DNA of 22,077 bases from Funneliformis mosseae (taxonomy: Eukaryota; Glomeromycota; Glomeromycetes; Glomerales; Glomeraceae). Under the pieces are notes generated by a model that ran no database searches, had not been told where the DNA came from, and saw nothing but the letters and a program-made list of their open reading frames with translations. The stretch is taken from NCBI GenBank assembly GCA_910592005.1, contig CAJVPP010001180.1, forward strand, positions 1 to 22,077, written 5' to 3'. Position numbers and translations under genes: made by a program. Positions 1-9,513 of this stretch are shown here, piece by piece. How positions within the stretch are numbered: the stretch's first letter is position 1; every line of letters begins with the position of its first letter.

Positions 1-125
1 TTTTATTTAATAATATAATTAATAATATAATAGATTGTAAGTTATTTATATAGATTATTAATATTTAATTATATTTGATACTGTAATTTAAAGTCAACAA
101 TATTTATTATAAAAAAAAATAATTA
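1..125. repeat. AT-rich satellite, left partial array
   Basis: This is about one monomer of the same satellite that resumes at 2481. It carries the array's recognisable words in order: AATAATATAATAGATTGTAAG, a TATTTAATTATA core, AATTTAAAGTCAAC, and an A-run followed by AATAATTA. The array is cut at 124-125 by a transposon and continues on its other side, so this piece and 2481-5400 were once one array. The array probably extends left beyond the window. Confidence 0.85.
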
Positions 126-177
126 CCATATCTATCTGAAAATAAGCATCTCCTTTTTGCTATAAGATGCTTATTTT
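126..177. repeat. Left terminal inverted repeat and subterminal transposase-site hairpin
   Basis: The outer 21 bp (126-146) pair with 2460-2480. Immediately inside, AAAATAAGCATCT (139-151) and its exact reverse complement AGATGCTTATTTT (165-177) form a 13-bp perfect inverted repeat around a 13-nt loop. The right end carries the same word in related forms at 2406-2415, 2440-2449 and 2456-2465. Repeated AATAAGC(A/G)(C/T)C words fit multiple binding sites for the CENP-B-like DNA-binding domain of this family; the binding role is inference. Confidence 0.75.
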
Positions 178-1488
178 TAAGTAAATTAAAATAAAAAGTC
201 TGAAATATTTTCTGAAATTCGTGTTAATCAAATTTTACTTTTCAAAAATAATGTCGCAAATTCTTAAATATATACAAAATTTATACTCTGTTGTTACATT
301 GGTTTCGTAACTTCAAATAAAATTTAAAAGGGTAATAAAATTAAGACAATTACTTAAGAAATCATGAGTGAAGGTTCACAATAATATGAAGAATTATTCT
401 CAATAATAAACACGTGAGATAAATATAAAATATATACAAAGATAACTCAAAGATATTTCAGAAATTACACTTCAGAGACTCCAAGTTAATACAGCAAATC
501 AATATAATATCATATAATAAGTTTGCTAATAAAAATTAAAGAGGTTACATGAATACAAAGTTACAGATAGTTTATAACAGTTTCAAAGGGTTTGCAAAAA
601 ATAAGTTTTATACTTGGTTAATTATACTTCTTTATTAATATAATATATAAGTTCGTTATCTAAAAGATTAATATTTTATTAGTTACCTTTGCCAGAAAGG
701 TGTTGAGATAAACTAAACTAAAATTATTCAAAGGAAATTAAATTAACAGATTTGCAGAAAATAAAGTTACCATTTTGTTAGGCAATAAAGTTGCTGTGTC
801 AATAAAATTGACTTCATATTCTACTAATTAAATCTATCTAAAATTTTACCCGTTACACCATTAAACAAAAAAAAGAAGTGATCAATTACACAATGGAATA
901 TAGTTAGAATAAAGCTGGTAGATACTTTAACTTTGATATAACTATAATAGGATGTTGGGTAAATGCTAATGCTTATTAGATAGATAAAGTGAATGAAATA
1001 AGTAAGCACGTTAGTTTAGCCAAAAAGCTTTTTTTAGAAGAAGAAAAAAAGCTGTATATATGAATAATAGAATAAAAAAAATAAGGTTTTGCAATTATTT
1101 ATAGAACTATATGAAATAGAATGTTTGAAATTTTAAAAAAACTAGAGCTGTTAGTTCTTTATGGTGATTTAATAGAAGAATTTAAAATGTCTCAGTGATG
1201 GATTCATGATTTTATAAAAAGGTATAAGCTTATACTATGTAAAAGAATTAGAATATCCCAAAAACTTCCTGATAAAACTCAAGAATTGTTAGAAAGTTTT
1301 ATAATTTTATTACTAACTTATTAAAAAAATGTTTTAAATTAGAAAACATTTTTAATATAGATGAGATGCTTGTGTAGTTCGATATAGCCAGTATTTATAC
1401 AGTTAACTTAAAAAGAGAAAGAACAGTTTATGTCTGAGTAACTGGAATAAGAAAAATTGATTTACTATTATTCTTACGATTATTACAG

Positions 1489-1635
1489 GTATCGTCTATT
1501 TTTTTCTTTCTATTTTTCTTTTTCTTTTCTTTTCAATTTTTTCTAATCAATTTTCGCATTTTATTCATATTCCATTCTATCCTTCATTCAATGATTTCTC
1601 ATGAGCTGACAATTTATTTCATTGCTTTACTATAG
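1489..1635 (+). other. Spliceosomal intron inside the transposase pseudogene
   Basis: The 147-bp segment begins GTATCG after ACAG and ends TTTACTATAG. It contains a long pyrimidine tract and a CTGAC branch-like word near 1604. Removing it joins FTIILTIIT directly to DRSKFP with a split GAT codon (phase 1). That restores the family's usual uninterrupted stretch between the first catalytic block and the 'DG(S/T)K-PP' block. The splice sites were chosen because no other pair keeps this alignment. Confidence 0.7.
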
Positions 1636-2213
1636 ATAGGTCCAAATTTCCCTAATATGCATTTTTAAAAGTAAGCAAATATCATATAAAAAAATATTCC
1701 TCCTGAAGTTATCATTTATTTTCAGAGTAATAATTAGATAGACAGTAATCTAATAATAAGTTACATTGATTATCTTAATGATTTATAGATTAAAAATAAA
1801 ATTCAGAAGGATTTATCAATACTTATGTATAATTTTTTCAGGAGTTACTTAGAAAAATCAATTAAAGAAAAGTTTTGTGAAAGTGACATTCATCTTATAG
1901 TAATTTCAGGTAGATTGACTAACGTATATCAACCACTCAATATTTTAATAAATAAACTATTTAAAGATAATTTTCGTAAAGAATAGCATAAATGGATGGT
2001 GAGTGGTGAAGCAGGAGAAACTACAGTTGGAAATCTTCACCATGCTAGCTTTAATAATATATACTTATAAATTAAATGAGCTTGAGAGGATATTTCTATG
2101 GAGTTATTATTAAGTCCTTTAAAAAATGTAAAATTTCTAATGATTTAAATTTAGATTTAGAGTTTCTGACTATAGCATTAGTGATAATATTGATTACAAA
2201 ATTGATATTTACG

Positions 2214-2311
2214 ATATTGATAATGATGATGATATTGATAATGATAATAAAATCAATGATAATGACAAAATCAATGATAATGATGAAGTAATTGGCAAAG
2301 ATATCATATAA
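2214..2311 (+). repeat. GATAAT-type simple repeat encoding the acidic transposase tail
   Basis: Repeated GATAATGAT and AATGATAAT units encode a run of Asp, Asn and Ile codons that ends at the TAA at 2309-2311. Tigger-family transposases commonly end in an acidic stretch. The repeat is therefore the eroded 3' end of the coding region rather than an independent microsatellite. Confidence 0.6.
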
Positions 2312-2459
2312 ATTTTTTATATTTTTTATTTTATATACATAATAAAAGAACTTTTATAATACATTAATATAAAAATTTATTGCTATAAAATTCTGATTAT
2401 AAGAGGATGCTTATTTATGGATTTTATGTAAAATAGGTGGTGCTTGTTTTTAGATAGTA

Positions 2460-2480
2460 CTTATTTTTAGATAAATACAG
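2460..2480. repeat. Right terminal inverted repeat of the Tigger element
   Basis: Its reverse complement begins CTGTATTTATCTAAAAATAA and pairs with 126-146. The differences are at TIR positions 2, 3, 7 and 13, all C/T or A/G. It is followed directly by the TA target duplicate at 2481-2482. Confidence 0.8.
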
Positions 2481-5400
2481 TAATAATATAATAGATGGTG
2501 AATTATTTTATAAATTATTAGCATTTAATTATACTTGTTACAATAATTTAAAGTTAATTAAATTTTTTATATTAAAAATAATTTTATTAGAAAGAAAGTT
2601 ATATTTTATTAATTATTAGTATTTAATTATACTTATTACTATAATTTAAAATCAATTAAATTTTTTATGTAAATTATAATTAATAATTAATAATATAATA
2701 GATGGTAAATTACTTTTATTGATTATTAGTATTTAATTATATTAAATTTTTATTTAAAAAAATAATTATTAATTAATTTTTTAGATTATAGGTTATTTTT
2801 ATAAATTATTAGTATTTAATAATACTTATTACTACAATTTAAAGTATACTAAGTTTTTTATTTAATAATATAATTAATATTATAATAGATTGTAAGTTAT
2901 TTTTATTAATTATTAGTATTTAATTATAATTGTTATTGTAATTTAAAGTCAACTAAATTTATTATAAAAAAAAATTAATAAAATAATAGATTGTAAGTTA
3001 TTTTATTGATTATCATTATTTATTATACTTATTACTATAATTTAAAGTTACTGAATTTTTTATTTAATAATATAATTAATATTCTAATAGATTGTAAGTT
3101 ATTTTTATTGATTAAAAGTATTTAATTATATTATTATTATAAATTAAAGTTAATTATATTTATTATTAATATAATAGATGATAAGTTATATTATTGATTA
3201 TTAGTATTTAATTATACTTGTTATTATAATTTAAAATCTAATAAATTTTTTATTTAATATTATAATTAATATTATAATAAATAGTAAGTTATTTTTCGGT
3301 ATTTAATTATACTTTATTGTAATTTAAAGTTATTATTAAAAAAAATTAATAATATAATAAATGATAAGTTATTTATTGATTATTAGTATTTAATTATACT
3401 TATTATAATTTAAAGTAAATTAAATTTTTATTTTAAAATATAAATTTTATTAAAAGTAAGTTGTTTTTATTAATTATTAATATTTAATTATATTTATTGC
3501 TATAATTTAAAAATAACTAAAATTTTGTTTAAAAAAATAATTAATAATTTAATAGATAATAAGTTATTTTTATTGATTATCAGTATTAATAACACTTAAT
3601 ACTATAATTTAAAGTCAACTAAATTTTTTATTTAAAAAAATAAATTAATAATATAATAGACAGTAAGTTATTTTTATTGATTATCAGTATTTAATTATAC
3701 TTGTTATTATAATTTAAAGTCAACTAAATTTTTATTTAAAAAAAAATAAATTTTATTAGCTTATAAGTTATTTTTATTGATTATCAGTATTTAATTATAC
3801 TTATTACTGTAATTTAAAGTCAACAAAATTTTTTATTTAAAAAAATAATTAATAATATAATAGTTAGTAAGTTATTTTTATTGATTATTAGTATTTAATT
3901 ATACATGTTACAATAATTTAAAGTTAATTAAATTTTTTATTTATAAAATATATTATTTAGAAAGTAAATTATTTTTATTAATTATTAATATTGAATTATA
4001 CTTATTACTTAATTTTAAAGTCAATTAATTTTTATTTAAAAAATAATTAATAATTATAATATAATAAATGGCAAATTACTTTTATTAATTATTAGTATTT
4101 AAATATACTAAATTTTATTTTAAAAAAATAATTATTAATTATTAATTTAGATTGTAAGTTATTTTTTATTAATTTTTAATATTTAATTATACTTGTTACT
4201 ATAATTTAAATCAACTAAATTTTTATTAAAATAATAAATTATATTAGAAATAAGTTATTTTTATTGATTATCAATATTTAATTATATTTATTACTATAAT
4301 TTAAAATTAATTAAATTTTTTATTTTAAAAAATAATTATGTTAGAATGTAAGTTTTACTTTATTGATTATTAGTATTTAATTATAATTATTACTTTAATA
4401 ATATAATAGATAGTAAATTGTTAATATAATTTAAAATTAACTAAATTATTTATTTAATAAATAAATTTTATTAGATTGTAAATTATTTTTATTAATTATC
4501 AATATTTAATTATACTAGTTATTATAATTTAAAACTAATTAAATTTTTTATTTAAAAAAAAATTTTATTAGGAAGTAAGTTATTTTTATTGATTATTAAT
4601 ATTTAATTATACTTATTACTATAATTTAAAGTTAACTAAATTTTTATTTAAAAAAATAAATTTTAGCTTGTAAGTTATTTTTATTGATTCTTAACATTTA
4701 TTGATACTTGTTGTTGTAATTTAAAATTAACTAAATTTTTTATTTCAAATAAATTTATTAGGAAGTATGTTATTTTTATTATTATAGTATTAATTATATT
4801 TGTTACTATAATTTAAAGCCAACTAAATTTTTTATTTTAATTAAATAATTAATATAATAGAAGGTAAGTTATTTTATTAATTATTAGTGATTTAATATTC
4901 TTATTACTACAATTTAAAATCTACTAAATTTTTTATTTAAAAAAATAAATTTTATTAGTTTGTAAGTTATTTTTATTAATTATCAATATTTAGTTATATT
5001 TATTACTATAAATTAAAGTTAACTTAATTTTCTATTTTAAAAAATAAATTTTATTAGAAAGTAAGTTTTTTTTTTATTAATTATCAGTATTTAATTATAC
5101 TTATTATTATAGTTTAAAATCAACTAAATTTTTATTTGTAAAATAAATTTTATAAGAAAGTAAGTTATTTTTATTAATTATTAGTATTTAATTATATTTG
5201 TTACTGCAATTTAAATTAACTAAATTTTTTATTTAAAAAATAAATTTTATTAAGGAGTAAGTTATTTTTATTAATTATTAGTATTAAATTATATTTATTG
5301 TTATGATTTAAAATCAACTAATTTTTATTTAATAATTAATAATATAAGAGATGATAAGTTATTTTTATTAAATATTAGATATAATTAAACTTATTATTAT
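2481..5400. repeat. Satellite array, about 29 monomers of 100-104 bp
   Basis: Each monomer has the order TAAGTTATTTTTATTGATTA, TATTTAATTATACTT, TATAATTTAAAGTCAACTAA, then TTTTTTATTTAAAA and a linker. Starts of the TAAGTTA word at 3560, 3664, 3764 and 3868 give spacings of 104, 100 and 104 bp. Two linker types are visible: type I (AATTAATAATATAATAGAT) dominates the left half and type II (AAATAAATTTTATTAGAAAG) the right half. The array fades into unrelated AT-rich DNA near 5400. Monomers differ by substitutions and small indels, so it is an old array. No coding capacity is seen. A centromeric or heterochromatic role is possible but only inferred. Confidence 0.9.
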
Positions 5401-5937
5401 CAGTTTGTAATTATATAAATAAACTTTTATTTAATTTAATAAATAAAAAAATATAAATTACTAATAATTTTAAAATAAATAATGAGATTAAAAAAAAATA
5501 AAATCCAATTTTATTTAATTAATATAAAATAATAATAAATAATTTATATATTGTTATATTAATTCTTTTAGATTACAGGTAAATTATCTATGATATTAAG
5601 TTTACAAAGATTTCTCTCATACAGAAGAGTAAGATAAAGATAAAAGATAAAAAATAAAGATAATAAATTAAATTTGATGAAATACATGCAATTAATTGAT
5701 TAACAAATAAAGATTAGTACTTCTTCTATCAACATGTCTATATTAAATAATTTTATTTCTCAAAGAATTTATTACAAGACAAGTTCTATTACTTTATTTA
5801 CATCAAAGAAGTACTTCTATTTATTTAAAATATATACTTATAACAATAAATTAAATAAAATAAAAAATAATAAATAAAATATATAAAAATATAAATAAAT
5901 AAAATAATATAAATGAATAAAATAATTTAAAAAATAC
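5401..5937. other. AT-rich intergenic DNA, no gene seen
   Basis: This stretch is low complexity. It includes a purine-rich AGATAAAGATAAAAGATAAA-like run near 5631-5668 and a 12-bp palindrome AGAAGTACTTCT at 5807-5818. No convincing reading frame, splice-site pair or family motif was found on either strand. Confidence 0.6.
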
Positions 5938-6250
5938 ATTACTGGTGATCAATACTGATATTACATGATTTCTATTTAAATAATTTATCATATTGTGTTA
6001 TATCTTCTATATTTCATTTTTACTATATATTCTGAAAACAATTTTTTTCAAGTGTAAAATCATATTTATCACATGTTATTTGTCATATTCTTAATTTTAG
6101 CCAAAATTTATAATTTGGCTAAAATGCCTTTTTAGGATATTAGATAATGTTACATAAATCTAAAAGGTAATTTTGATTTTATCAAAAATAGAAATATGGT
6201 AACATGATCTTCTAAAAAAATTTGTATTACTGGTAATGATCACTAGTAAT
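5938..6250. mobile_element. MITE-like element with imperfect terminal inverted repeats
   Basis: ATTACTGGTGATCA at 5938-5951 is mirrored by TGATCACTAGTAAT at 6237-6250 (one transition). The match extends weakly to about 27 bp. The 313-bp unit has no coding capacity. The flanking octamers AAAAATAC and ATAAATAG agree at 6 of 8 positions, which would fit a decayed 8-bp target duplication but is too weak to assign a superfamily. An internal hairpin lies at 6094-6125. Confidence 0.5.
6094..6125. repeat. Inverted repeat ATTTTAGCCAAA / TTTGGCTAAAAT
   Basis: A perfect 12-bp stem with an 8-nt AT loop lies inside the MITE-like element. It could be a nested foldback remnant. It lacks the T-tract context of a terminator, and no transcript is evident next to it. 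Confidence 0.55.
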
Positions 6251-6294
6251 ATAAATAGTAAACTCTAATAATTTAAATATAAATTCTAAATTCA

Positions 6295-7480
6295 CTAAAT
6301 TTTTTTTGTAATATATGATAATTTTACTAAATCTTTATATGATAGAAATAAATTATTTATATATTATAGATAAACTAAAAATTAATATAAAATACAAATC
6401 ACAAAAAATAATAAAAATCTCATTTTATAACTAATTTAAGATTATTAAAAAAGAAAGATCAACTTTGTATTTCCTAAAATCAAATCTAATCATATTATTT
6501 TTTAGTAATAAAAAGAAAAAAGAATAGAAGGTGTGGTTACTACTACATTAAATTTTAATTAGTAAGATCTAATTATACTATAGTGCTAATTAGATTAGAA
6601 TTATTAGCTTTAGATAAAGAATTACTGAAAAGATTATATCATATAGTTATAAAGTTAACCTATTTTGATTCTAATGTGATATTAGAAGATTTTTCTATAT
6701 TAGCTTAAATAATATATCTATCAATTCAAATTTTATGAATATCAGATATATAAAGAAAGAATATGTAGTATAGGTCAGGAAAATACTGTTAAGTTTATTG
6801 TAAATAAAGTTGAAAATATGATAAGAATAATTCTTTTTATGAATGAAAAGAAAAATATATGTTTTATATGAAGAAGAACTAATAGTTTAACTAATTAATC
6901 TTAATGTTATAAACATTCATAATAATTTTAGATAGTCTTTTAAGTTTTATATGACTTTTATTATTTTAATTAATCATAATACATCCAAATATGATAAAAA
7001 TCTTCATTAGCTATATTACATCTGGAATATAAGAATGAAGAAAGATAAAATAACAAATATCTTTATTTTAATACTTCTAAGGTCAATAATATTTCAAGTA
7101 ATAGTTGATATTTTATCTTTCTTAAAGTAGAAGCTATATAATATATACAGGTTAAAATAATATTATCTTTAGAAAAAAAAGAGGTTGCAAGCTAGTAATG
7201 ACTAACTATATAAGTATTTTTTAACAGTATGTTTAATTTAGTAAGTATTAAGATAGATTCTCAAAAAATCTTCTTGATGAATTATTATATAGATATTATA
7301 ATAGAATATTCTAAGTAAGTGAAAAAACATTTAAGGATATTATAAAAGTTTAGCTACAGAATAGTTAATATAATACAGTTATGAATAAGAATATTAACTT
7401 TGTTATTATAAAATTATTAAAGTATACTTTAATTTTATTTTAATCACAATATTTTTTATTTATTTAATCTCTATAAGTTT
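6295..7480 (-). mobile_element. Decayed LINE (non-LTR retrotransposon) 3' region, copy A
   Basis: The segment is colinear with 20465-21560, sharing short blocks such as ACATC(C)AAATATGAT at 6981-6995 and GTAAGTATTAAGATAG near 7240. Read on the minus strand, three remnants follow 5' to 3'. The RNase H end is represented by KLIEIK and KNIVIKIKLK (about 7435-7490), then by NNKVNILIHN (about 7380-7412), which corresponds to the NDKVDNLAKN of copy B. A zinc-finger remnant (6985-7020) reads CNIANEDFYHIW, matching the Cys and His pattern of LINE C-terminal fingers. A non-coding 3' region ends near 6295. The two catalytic-region Asp residues are Asn here. Upstream RNase H and reverse transcriptase sequence is missing or unrecognisable. 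Confidence 0.7.
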
Positions 7481-7657
7481 GTATAATTCTTTCAAAATAA
7501 TAATATTATAGTTTAGATAATCATATATTTTATGATTTGAGAGATTTCTATACTTACTTATAATTAAAATCTTTAGGATTTTTATCATTAGATTTACATA
7601 TTTTTATATAATTTTTTAATCCTATTATCAATATAAATGATATATTTAGATAAATAT

Positions 7658-7780
7658 AGATTTTAACTTAAATATTGATTCAGATTCAAATATAAATTTT
7701 GATTTAAAACTGATTTAATTTTTAATTCAGATAAATTAGTATAGGTTTTAACTTAAGTATTGGTTAAGATTCAAATATAA
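7658..7780. repeat. 84-bp-offset direct repeat
   Basis: A 39-bp block with TTTTAACTTAA, TATTG and AGATTCAAATATAA (7658-7696) recurs at 7742-7780 with a handful of mostly A/G changes. It looks like a short local duplication in low-complexity DNA. Nothing shows a function. Confidence 0.6.
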
Positions 7781-7843
7781 GTCAAGTTTAGATATGAGTT
7801 TTAACTCAGATTAACGATAGTTTTATAATTACTTTCAAATTTT

Positions 7844-7907
7844 AATTGAGTTACAACTATATAGTCCTATAAGAAAATTTAATTGCGTTACAAGTTGTAA
7901 TTCAATT
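7844..7907. repeat. Inverted repeat AATTGAGTTACAACT / AGTTGTAATTCAATT
   Basis: Fifteen-base arms (7844-7858 and 7893-7907) pair with one mismatch around a 34-nt spacer. It is probably a foldback remnant. No flanking duplication was identified. Confidence 0.55.
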
Positions 7908-9214
7908 ATATAATTTTTTTAATTGTGATACTCATCTTTAACTCAGATTTAACAATTACTAATTTAAATTTAGGCTGAAATATTTTGTTCTATGATTATT
8001 AGTTTAGTATTAAAAAGGTTGAAAGTTTTATTAGTATTTGAAGCTTTAATATTTATTTTAAGGTTATCTGATTTAGAAAGGATAAGTTTAGGTAAAAATA
8101 TTTCATCTATTTTTTTGTCTTATTTATATTATTATTAGCTTTAATTTTTAATCCATAATCCTTTCAATCTTGTGAATGGATTTACTTTTTTTATTAAATA
8201 GAATATATAATTCACTATAAGACATTATATAATAATTATAATATTTATCATATACTGTATATAAAAATATTAAGCTTTCTATTTAGATAAAAATGATTTT
8301 TTAAAAAAGCTATTAAACTAATAAAATAAACAGTATAATTATAAAAGTTGATTAATTATATTATGTTATAATTAAAAATTCCTTAATTAACAAATATAGC
8401 TTGAATATATCAAGACATACAAAATTTTGATAAATTGAAAGCAAATAGTAAAAAGTAAAGTAAACAAAATGTTGCTAATCAGCTAATTTATGTACATTGC
8501 TATATGGAAATTTGAAATTTTTCACAAATTGATTCATCTAATTTATAACCATTTTATCTTAAATGGTATTTTTTTTTTAATAGATAAAATTTTAATATAA
8601 TTCTGTTTAATTAGTTAAATTACAATCCAGTATTTAAAAATTTAATCATTCTATAGATAGTTTTTTAAATTTAATGTATTTATAATTGTAGGACTTTGTA
8701 TCTTCAAGCATTTATGATTTTATTACATTCTCCTCTTTTAATTTTCATCATTTAATTAAAAGTAGGAAAAAAAAAATTAAATTACATTATAATGTAGAAA
8801 GAATTTTCCTTAAAAAAAAAAGTGAAAAAAAAAATATTGTACCACTTCGAATAAAATTCAACTTTCATTAATCCAAAAGTAACGATAATAAACTGTTAAA
8901 AATTTTTTTTTTTAACTTTGTGTTTTAGGTAAGACATTTTAAAATTAGATTTCTAAATTTTTTTTTTTTTTAAAACTTTGATTTATTATTAAAAAAATAT
9001 TTTTAAACCAAAGGTCTATAATTTTATTTATAAATGAAAGCAAAAACACGTAAAATATAAATTTCCTCTGATATAGAAATTTGAATGAATGATATTTGTT
9101 TGATGAAATGATTTCTTAATAATATAAAGATAAATAATAAATCTAGCAAAGTTCAAAAAATAATGATATTTGTATAGATTTGAAAGAATCATTTAAAAAA
9201 AAAATGTTCCTTAT
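7908..9214. other. AT-rich intergenic DNA, no gene seen
   Basis: Homopolymer A and T runs are frequent, especially from 8560 to 9000. No reading frame, family motif or clear repeat unit could be supported on either strand. Composition starts to shift toward the CpG-bearing central block near 9050. Confidence 0.55.
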
Positions 9215-9511
9215 AGTGGTTAAAAGTAATTTCTGATGGCACGATTAACCACTTGATATTCCCATTCAAAGATAACCTTCACAAGGAATGGTACTAAACA
9301 AAACTGTTGGAGATAAGTTGTGAATGCGGATGAGTCATGGAATCCTTATGAATATAAATTTACCTTTCTCAGAGTTTCGAAATTTATCGAATAAATTCGG
9401 TGATGATAATAGTCATGGTGATGATGATGATGATGACGATGATGGGGACGTTATTTTATTTTTTTTAAAACAAAAAGAAAAAAAAAAATACTTATTTTCG
9501 GATTTATGATG
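9215..9511 (+). pseudogene. C-terminal fragment of a second Tigger/pogo transposase with its right terminal repeat
   Basis: VISDGTINHL and FKDNLHKEWY (9220-9290) match the block VISGRLTN...FKDNFRKE of the element at 126-2480, with a short deletion between them. SCECG*VMES corresponds to the family's 'CEWV..SW' segment. FRNLSNKFGDDN, then a run of eight Asp codons (9416-9445), corresponds to the acidic tail. The fragment ends with ATACTTATTTTCGGAT followed by GATG and TA (9512-9513). The reverse complement of that end resembles the terminal repeat of the first element and keeps a CpG. No matching left end was found, so this is a 5'-truncated or rearranged copy. An apparent 61-aa frame at 9324-9509 is part of this relic, not a gene. 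Confidence 0.7.
9413..9445 (+). repeat. GAT trinucleotide microsatellite
   Basis: A near-perfect GAT/GAC run encodes consecutive Asp residues in the transposase tail frame. It sits inside the Tigger fragment. Confidence 0.8.
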
Positions 9512-9513
9512 TA

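Larger units (their letters stand above)
1030..2311 (+). pseudogene. Decayed Tigger/pogo transposase
   Basis: In intact form this protein would bind the element ends through CENP-B-type helix-turn-helix domains and cut and paste DNA with a DDE catalytic core. Conceptual translation across several frames gives family motifs in the right order. About 1036-1060 there is RRRKKAVY, the linker between HTH domains. About 1198-1250 there is WIHDFIKRYKL followed by RISQKLP, the CENP-B HTH. At about 1352 comes FNIDEM, the first catalytic Asp. After the intron there is DRSKFP, then PPEVIIY. MYNFFRSYL at about 1825-1851 is where the second Asp should be. Next are VISGRLTNVYQPLN and FKDNFRKE*HKWM (1975-2000), then VIIKSFKKCKISNDLN (2100-2147), then an acidic D/N-rich tail ending at a TAA at 2309-2311. 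Breaks include TAG or TGA in place of Trp and Arg codons and several 1-nt frameshifts. The second catalytic Asp appears as Asn and a conserved His as Tyr. The product cannot be functional. Confidence 0.88.
126..2480 (+). mobile_element. Tigger/pogo-type (CENP-B-like) DNA transposon, full-length, decayed
   Basis: The element is 2355 bp long and is flanked on both sides by a TA dinucleotide (124-125 and 2481-2482), the target duplication of the Tc1/mariner/pogo superfamily. Its ends are 21-bp terminal inverted repeats (126-146 and 2460-2480) that match at 17 of 21 positions; all four differences are transitions. It contains a broken transposase recognisable by pogo/Tigger motifs. Joining the flanks at one TA gives AATAATTAATAATATAATAG, which occurs uninterrupted in intact satellite monomers such as 3844-3863, so both boundaries are supported to the base. 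The element is non-autonomous now: stops, frameshifts and lost catalytic residues run through the coding region. The 5' portion from about 180 to 1030 shows no recognisable coding. Confidence 0.88.

Noticed and set aside
824..1009. 61-codon minus-strand hydrophobic frame
   Set aside because: It lies inside the eroded 5' part of the Tigger element and has AT-driven composition.
2481..5400. CRISPR-like array
   Set aside because: The repeats run head to tail with no unique spacers, and the host is eukaryotic. It is a satellite.
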